NCBI GenBank assembly: GCA_018806985.1
Contig: JADANN010000249.1
Coordinates: 1 to 64,000 of the forward strand
Length of the DNA stretch: 64,000 nt
Origin: Angiostrongylus vasorum
Taxonomy: Eukaryota > Nematoda > Chromadorea > Rhabditida > Metastrongylidae
Reading direction: 5' to 3'
Part shown: positions 57,095-64,000 of the stretch, in pieces
Position numbering within the stretch: position 1 is the first letter of the stretch
How the letters are laid out: every line of letters begins with the position of its first letter
The notes under the pieces: model-generated
Databases searched by the model: none
What the model was told of the DNA's origin: nothing
Seen by the model: the letters and a program-made list of their open reading frames with translations, nothing else
Position numbers and translations under genes: made by a program

Positions 57095-60000
57095 TTTGGC
57101 TTAGCAGAAAAACCTATCGCAACCTGAACTACACGTTAAGAATAGTTACCGAAACTCTATTGCGTTGATCGAACTAACGGTTACAGATTCATGACCTTTT
57201 AATGAAAAAAAAGACGTTTGAAAATACAATTTGCGACCATGTACCAGGTACCAATATATCTGTCACGTAGATCCATCCCGCGCTGCCAAAAACAATACAA
57301 AAGCGACGTGTTTTTCTCCTTTAAAAAAAACACCTGTATAGTACAATTCGAATACGGGACACAAATGCAGTAGTTCCTCTTTTGGAAAGCTTATCTTTTT
57401 TGGCAAATTATCCCAATAAAGGGAATTTCCTGGATTCTATGAAAAATGTTGTTCCAACTAGTGTGTTTTAACTAGTTTTTATTCGCGTTTTTAACTAGCT
57501 CGACAGAACGTCGATAAACCACCGAGATTGTTACAAATATCTTAAGTTTTTGTACAAAAAACACGATTTATTGATAAATATAGAGCCATAAAGAGTCTTA
57601 CGAATACGTAGTATGTTCCAGCACAACTACCCTTGTACACTGGAAGTGGATGTTGTTGACGCAGCGTACTCTAAATCACCTCAAATCGCCAGTTTCCTCT
57701 TCACTCCATTACATTTTGTCACATTTCGTCACCAGACTAAGCTTTATCTTGTTATTGAGAGAGTGTCAGACGGTGGCGTTATCGGTGCGAAGTGTTCTGA
57801 AGACCATAACGTGACCGTCGGCAGCTGTGATAACGACGACCAGCCCTAACACACCACCCAGGCTCTATGGGAAGGGCATGGCATGAGTTCGCGTGTTGCT
57901 TTCTCCACTTTCGCTACCGTTTGTCTGGCGTACTCGCTCACTATGTTGAAAAGAAAGCAAAAAGATTGATGTACTAGAGCTCATGTTCAGCTAGTCTGCA
58001 GCGGCAAAATCGCAGTGATAGAGAGGAAGTTGTTGTATCCAAGCAGTCCTGGAGTTATTTGGTTAAATTTCTGAGACTCAGATCTACTTCACTAGCGAAC
58101 ATGGATTAACCGCCCTGATATGAACAAGGGAATTTAACTTTTAAATACCACTGTTACGTAGCAAAGTGTAATAGGCGACTAATTTTTACAGTATGTTCGC
58201 CGTGCCATTCTAACGTCTGTATGACAACTTCCGAAACCGAATGCGAAACCACTTCCAATGACGCATTCGTGTTGTTGCTACATTTCGTGATTCATGCTCT
58301 CGATTATATTTCTTAGCAAAACAATATGACATTTGGTGAGCGACGAATAAATGCAGCGGAATTTATTTCGCGTCCTATCAGTAAAGGGAAGTCATTGGAA
58401 TTATCAGAGCAGAAGTATCCGGTTTCACTAGGCAAGGTACCACGTGGCAATCGCTTTCGTAGAACAGCTGTGATTTTCTACAGTGGGCCTGAACTGCTTT
58501 GCGACTATGCGGTATTAATGTCAGATTGGTAATTTGCCGATTTCCCCAGGATCGACTTTCTTTTAACCTCGGCATTGGATTATAAATGCACACATGTAAA
58601 TGCAAATGCACCAGCAAAACACTTCCGACTTGTGAAAGTTTAACAACCTTGCGATTGCTGAGAAAGAAAACGACGAATTTGCCGATTTTCGTTGATTTTT
58701 TTGCGCTGAAGCAGGGTTATATCCTATGGAATTGCTTCAGGCCGCAGTGTTGTTCTCTAATATCATAGGTATTTCACGGACAGCGCCTTCCGGTAGCAAA
58801 AAGCACATCACTTAAAACTGGTCCATGCGGTAATAATGCTGTATTCCTTCTCGAATAGACAATGCATGACCAATTAGGAGCTGATCAACATGAGCTAGCA
58901 AATAGGTAAAGCACTAGCAACACAGAACAGCTTCGTATACCTAACAACCTCAGTGGGAAGTAGCAGACGAAATTGTTTTGTAATTCGGCCTTTGCAAGAA
59001 GTTGTTCGACAACACGTTGACGTTGAGTCGCAAGCAACCAAAGGTTCTACCGGATAGCCCAGACAGTGTGCCTTCATACTTGCTTCGGACCCTGCACTAA
59101 AACCAAGACGGCAAGCAGTCTGTGCTGATGTGTTTCATAACATCCATTGCAGAAGAGAATCTGAGACCTAAAAAAGTAGCGTGTTTTCCTTAATAATGAC
59201 TGTGAGTAAATCCTTGATTAAAGCTGTGAATAAGATTCAAAGTGAAATCTGGTAAAAAATTGGCAAGAGTTTATTTTCGAACGCATAAATTTTTTTAAAT
59301 AAAACAAATTGGCCTTAAGGAACACTGATAATTGTCTATATGTCAGGCTTTCCGTGGTACTGCTCGAGATCTGTCCAAAGATCACATAACATTCTCCGAA
59401 ATACTATCAACAGCGATACCTATCTATGAGAATTTGGGACATTTGTGCGGTAGAACATCTGTATGAAATTTTTGTGGTCAATGCTGTTCTAGTCCTGATA
59501 GTGTTCTACAGTGATCAACTAGCTTAACGAATCAAGTATGTGATGCAATGATGGAATGTCATCGTGACCATTTCGAATCCATCTTGCTATAGAAGTAACC
59601 CTACATTGTTGATCTCCTGATAACCGCACAATGTGAAAGGAATTAAGCAGATGCTACAATTGCAGGAAAACGCAAAGTATTTCAGTGCTCGCAGAGTCCT
59701 GTACGTACCTGGTTGTTCATAAAATATGTAAAGTCACCTAATGGTTCATTCGCCATTGTGGTAATGTAATCTGCACAATGAGATTTAATATACAGCAATT
59801 TCATTTTAAGAGGAGATAAAACAGGTTAAAAGGAGTTGCACATCTCCATCCAAAAGTCCAAATAGGAGTAAACAATGCCAATAAGAGTAAAATAATGCTT
59901 TTTTAGAAGAAACCTATTCTCAAGGTGGTCAATTTCCTTTAGATTTACGAAAGCTTGTGGTGAGCGCCACGAAAAGCCTTATCAGGACCATCTCGTAACT

Positions 60001-60690
60001 CCATGAAAAAAGTCGCTGAATCAGTTCTCGAATGTATTGCGGCCTGTATGAACATAAAGGCAGAGCATAGTAAGTGAAAGATAAGAGCTAATATTCTCCT
60101 TGTCGATAAGCTCCATTGACCAGGGCCACCACTACATTCGTTTTTTATGTCCTGAAACAGCTAACACATAACGCACGTACATTGTTTGCTTTCCTTCTTA
60201 AGTTTAGTGGGTAGTGGGTTGGAGAATTTTTTTGCCCTGCTATGCATACTCATTGGATAGGTAGTCGAAAGCAGATGAACTTATGGGAGATCAGACCAGA
60301 AAAGCCTTCTCTACTTATTAAAAGACTTCGTGATTTGTAAAAACTTTTTTTTTTTTGGAAACCTTCATTCATTGGTAATTCGGCTAAAAATTATCTGCCA
60401 CTTCATTTTTATCACTATGATGATTCATGGTTACTGTATGGTATGTGAGGCTGTAAAAATACCGAAATATACTGAATATAAGCCACAAAATGCTGACATC
60501 AATGGTCTGCATGTTGAACCATAGTAGTACGAAGTAATTGCTAGCAAACATGCCATTCATACCCAGCGATAGAGCAGTCTCTTCTACAATCCTTCCGTGT
60601 TTACAAACACATAAATCCTTAGGTTATTGTAAAAATTATTGCTCATTGCCAAATAATCAACATTTCCGTTAAGGCTGAAAACTAGGCGTC
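57095..60690. other. 3.6 kb without a supported gene
   Basis: AT-rich sequence. Plus-strand frames at 57613-57849 and 58326-58532 look partly protein-like but lack domains, leaders and partners. No family repeat was recognised. Confidence 0.3.
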
Positions 60691-60694
60691 ATTC

Positions 60695-60988
60695 TAAGCC
60701 GCTGAGGAGCGTGTGGGGCAGTGGCTAGAGGCGTCCTGAAATACAACAGGATTCGAACCAGTATCCCAGGGTCATCAAGCATTGCACCCTCAAGGGTCGG
60801 CAAATTGGTACCAATCCTGTCTGGGAGGATAGCAGCACTGTCTCTATACATCGGTAGGCCACCGCGAGTCATTGCATAGGTCAGATATGGACTCAATCAC
60901 CTATAACGACCTTTGATGAAGTTGAATGCATGGCGCATCGATCAGGGACGTCGAAATCTTTATCCTTTATCTCTCCCAAGCGGTTGCA
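60695..60988 (+). mobile_element. SINE family 1, reference-quality copy
   Basis: The head GGAGCGTGTGGGGCAGTGG with TAGAGGCGTCC and, 35 bases on, GGATTCGAACC form clear A- and B-boxes of a Pol III promoter. The body holds GGGTCGGCAAATTGGTACC and CTGTCTGGGAGGATAGCAGC, then GAAGTTGAATGCATGGCGC. It ends AATCTTTATCCTTTATC. Confidence 0.82.
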
Positions 60989-60989
60989 G

Positions 60990-62195
60990 TGCTAGACGCA
61001 GTGCGTCCGTCTTATGTTAATAAAACTAGCTTTGTCATCTACAAATCCTTGTGAAATCTTGTGCATATTTTTATTCTCCTTGGGCGATAGTCTGCAATCA
61101 ACTACGTAGGGATTAAGGTCCTCATTAACTCGTGATTGGTACACAACAGAACAACACCACATTAAATTACGCAGCACACATAGCATAGAATATGCATACG
61201 AAATTAATCTGCAGATGGAATGGAGATCACATATCCAATTTGTCTTGATAAAGAGCGGATGAAAACTTTCGGTACATGCTTAACCCTTTACGTCCAACTG
61301 TGAACGTGCTGCACAACACTAGGCAATCATACGACTGCGATTCTCGAAGTAGTCGAGTTCCAGAGTATTTGCTTAATGTGGCTTTTAAGAAAACGCATTA
61401 TCAGAAGTTACTTGTTGAAATTATTTTCCTTATTTTGATTTGAAGCTTAAATCTGCATCGCTCAGATGAAAGCAATAATCCTATACCAGTGGAACCTTTC
61501 AAGGAAACTCGAAAGCAATATTTCTAAATGTCATACCGTTGTTTGCAACATGTTCCAGTATAATAAAAAGTCATCACAGAAGCATTAGCTCCGACTAGGG
61601 TGTTTTTATAACGGAAACCACTAGAGTTCCAAACTAAATTCGTAGGATCGCTGGCATGAATTAACCCCAATTCAACTGGGTGGGGAAAATAACACAGTTC
61701 AGAGCGGAACCTTATGATCAGCGGGTTGCATTATTTGATTCCGATAATAGTAAATGATTTGCAACAAATTGCACCACACAATTCGCTTTGCCCACAAAAT
61801 AACCATGGTTTGATGATGTTGTTCTAAATGTGAAAAATGATGGTTCTCTGGATAAGTTCGCTGTAGTCCTCGAAGCATTTTAACCGTCTCTTGTGTCTCT
61901 TTTTAAACTATTTCATGATGGCTTCACTCGTTGGTCTATATATGTGAGTTTAAATCCCTCTGGGGACGATGAGTTTGAGTGGGAGCAAGGATGTTTTGGC
62001 CTCTCGACTCATCCGTACTAGCAATTGTGAAATTATTTGCGATCATATTTAATGTACACAACATATTGTAAGAGAAATACGCATTCAATCACTATTTTAG
62101 TGAAGGTGGCTTAGATCAACACTACAAAGTTCACTGTTTTTCTTCTTATTCTTTTCCATTCTCGTTGTTTTGTCGTATTCTTAAGCTTATACGAA
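60990..62195. other. No gene seen
   Basis: AT-rich, short frames only, no recognised repeat. Confidence 0.35.
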
Positions 62196-62200
62196 GTGAT

Positions 62201-62442
62201 TACCAAAAAACTCTTTATTATAGCTAACGTTTCGGTGCCTTGGAACTCTACAAAGCCACAGCGATTTGAGCCGGGATCAAACGACAAAATCCTATGTTCC
62301 ATGCAAGTCGGTTCTTCAGAATCAACTCTACCAAAACCCACATCGCGAGACCCATCTGCTCTGGTCATCCGACTAGATCTCATGGCGGCTCTGAAGGGAG
62401 TGAAGGTACCGAAACGTTAGCTACGATAAAGAGTTTCCGGTA
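62201..62442. mobile_element. MITE-like element with ~40-bp inverted ends
   Basis: Left end 62201-62241 and right end 62403-62442 are inverted copies (TACC..AAACTCTTTAT, TAGCTAACGTTTCGG, ending GCCTT or ACCTT), about 85-90 percent alike by eye. The 160-base interior has no transposase. No convincing target-site duplication is visible. Related ends occur at 15.2-15.5 and 43.3 kb. Confidence 0.75.
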
Positions 62443-62514
62443 ACAGCATCGCGTAAGCTCGTGAATACAACAAAATACTGGACGTTTACCAGAGATTGAA
62501 AAAAATAATGACAA

Positions 62515-62802
62515 GGATAAATAAAGGATAAAGCTCTCGGCGTTAATCAATCTCTGAGGATGCGCCATGCATTCGACTTCATTAAGTACCGTTGGAGGTG
62601 ATTGAATGCATATCTGGCCTTTACAGTGATTCGCGATGGCCTACCGATGTATCGAGCCAGTGCTGCTATCCTCCCAGACAAGTAGCAATTTGCCGACTCC
62701 CGGAGGGATAGAAGGCTTGGTGGGTCATGGGGTTGGGGGATCGATTCCACGTGTGTGTCGCAGTGGTTCCTCCAACCACAGCGCCACAAGCGCCCTTAAT
62801 AA
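62515..62802 (-). mobile_element. SINE family 1 copy
   Basis: Complete in minus orientation: the AATAAAGGATAAAGC tail, GATGCGCCATGCATTCGACT, GCCTACCGATGTATCGAGCC, GATCGATTCCACG as B-box complement, and GCGCCACAAGCGC as head. Confidence 0.8.
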
Positions 62803-62804
62803 AA

Positions 62805-63490
62805 AATAGGTTTTTTAAAACCAATATTTAAAGCACAATCACAGTCGAGAGGAAGCTGATTTTTTTGTCAACAGGCAGTAACATCTCTATTAATAAGGTA
62901 GTGAAGGAGCACAAAATTTTACAGTCTTATAGAACAGGTTTAGTATAACCCAAGAAATTTTGGTTTAAAGTTGACAGCAGAAACTCGTATTTCGTATGCT
63001 ATGCATTCAATTCAATGCGTTCTGCGGCAAGTCTGCCAAAGGTGCAGAAAAAAAATTTCTAATCAGCATAGTGGCGAACACATGATACATAGCTCAAATA
63101 TATACCTACCTACACTTTCCAAAAGATACGTGCTTACTTACTCTATTACGATAAAACTCCACCTTTTCCAAGTCCGCAGAATTTTTTCACCGGGCGTCAC
63201 ATTCCAAAGAGCGAATGGAATGAAAGGTTGCCAACTCGTGCTTCTGGACGAGATGACGTCTCTGAAGGCATCATCTATGGACGGTTGCTCCGCTTGTGTC
63301 AGAAGTTTTAAGGATTTTCATGATACAAGACGTTTTTTTTCCAATTTTAGCCTAAGAAACTTTCAAATCTACGCTTAAAGTGTAGAGTTTCCTTTATATT
63401 TTTTCTCAAGTTCTCAAATCAGCGAGTGCCGTAGTTATCAAAGAAGTGGCATGGTTGCGAATATATTTAAAAAAGCCTTTACCACTTCAC
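62805..63490. other. No gene supported
   Basis: The 135-codon plus-strand frame at 62971-63378 has no domain, leader or splice partner. Confidence 0.3.
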
Positions 63491-63494
63491 AAAA

Positions 63495-63672
63495 TGATTC
63501 GTCGTGGCCTATCGATCCATCGAGCCAGTGCTGCTCTACTCCCAGACAAGTCCGGTAGCAATTTGCCAACCCCGGAGGGATAGAAGGCTTGGTGAGCCCT
63601 GGGTGCGGGGATCGATCCCAAGTGTATTGCATGCAGTGCGGCTCTCACCACTGCGCTATACGCGTACTTGGG
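63495..63672 (-). mobile_element. SINE family 1, 5' half
   Basis: Minus orientation: CCGGAGGGATAGAAGGCTTG, GGGATCGATCCCAAG (B-box complement) and the head near CACCACTGCGCTATACGCG. The 3' body and tail are missing. Confidence 0.75.
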
Positions 63673-64000
63673 CATAGAAAACGATTTTATGAACTTCATA
63701 AAGTACTAAACATCTTAGAGAAGAAATAGATTCATAGATCCATTAAGTGAGATCAATGTTTTTCTTCATTTAAACGCTCTCCCGATGTTGACCGAAAATG
63801 TTTTGTTTAGCCGCAAATGAATGACGAGGTGACATATTGCTTTAAATAAAAGCTTTTTCACACTGTAATAAAATGGACGCAGTCAATATCGATCGATCTT
63901 GGAGAAGTTGGAGTTTTCATCGACTTACTGATTTAAACAATAGCCAGATAAAAAAAGACTGATAGAAAATGGAAGAAGAGCAAAGGATATGACATTCTTA

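Noticed and set aside
60705..60775. tRNA gene, because of good A- and B-boxes.
   Set aside because: It has no full cloverleaf and continues into the SINE 1 body repeated elsewhere; it is the SINE head.

Overview
This window looks like nuclear DNA of a parasitic nematode, probably a clade V strongylid such as a hookworm. Three things suggest this: many short exons with nematode-style AG acceptors, a tandem family of secreted astacin metalloproteases (pro-region, catalytic domain, EGF-like domain, CUB domain), and dense debris of RTE-type LINEs and tRNA-derived SINEs. The species assignment is inference. There is no bacterial operon structure, no rRNA, no intact tRNA and no CRISPR array.

Layout. 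0-41 kb holds a decaying astacin array, nearly all on the minus strand: copy A (3.73-6.06 kb), an orphan last exon (9.0 kb), copy B (12.6-17.5 kb), copy C (21.5-23.4 kb), another orphan last exon (23.5 kb), copy D (27.0-29.6 kb) and remnant E (40.2-40.75 kb). A fragment F (0.56-1.16 kb) lies on the plus strand. Copy A is the only one whose exons all join in frame: ten consecutive exons were rebuilt by hand with consistent phases and GT/AG ends, although the signal-peptide exon was not found. In copy B the nine exons measured match copy A exon by exon, but four of them carry exactly one extra base, each in a homopolymer run. C and D are clear pseudogenes.

44.1-50 kb contains the 3' part of a second, unrelated gene on the minus strand. 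It is a single-pass membrane protein with a Thr/Ser/Pro-rich ectodomain, one transmembrane segment, a juxtamembrane cysteine cluster and a tyrosine/proline-rich tail. Four exons join in frame; I do not recognise the family.

The rest is mainly repeats: RTE fragments (largest 23.6-26.3 kb), two tRNA-derived SINE families, a third dispersed module, elements with terminal inverted repeats, a 450-bp palindrome, and microsatellites (TG, TA, ATT, GTT) including a roughly 120-bp tandem repeat interrupted by a GT-rich block. SINE family 2 occurs four times as head-to-head foldbacks. Between 54.6 and 64 kb I see no gene I can support.

Functionally, secreted astacins of this type are zinc endopeptidases. 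In this family both cysteines of one of the two conserved catalytic-domain disulfides appear to have been lost. The membrane gene has no evident functional link to the astacin array.
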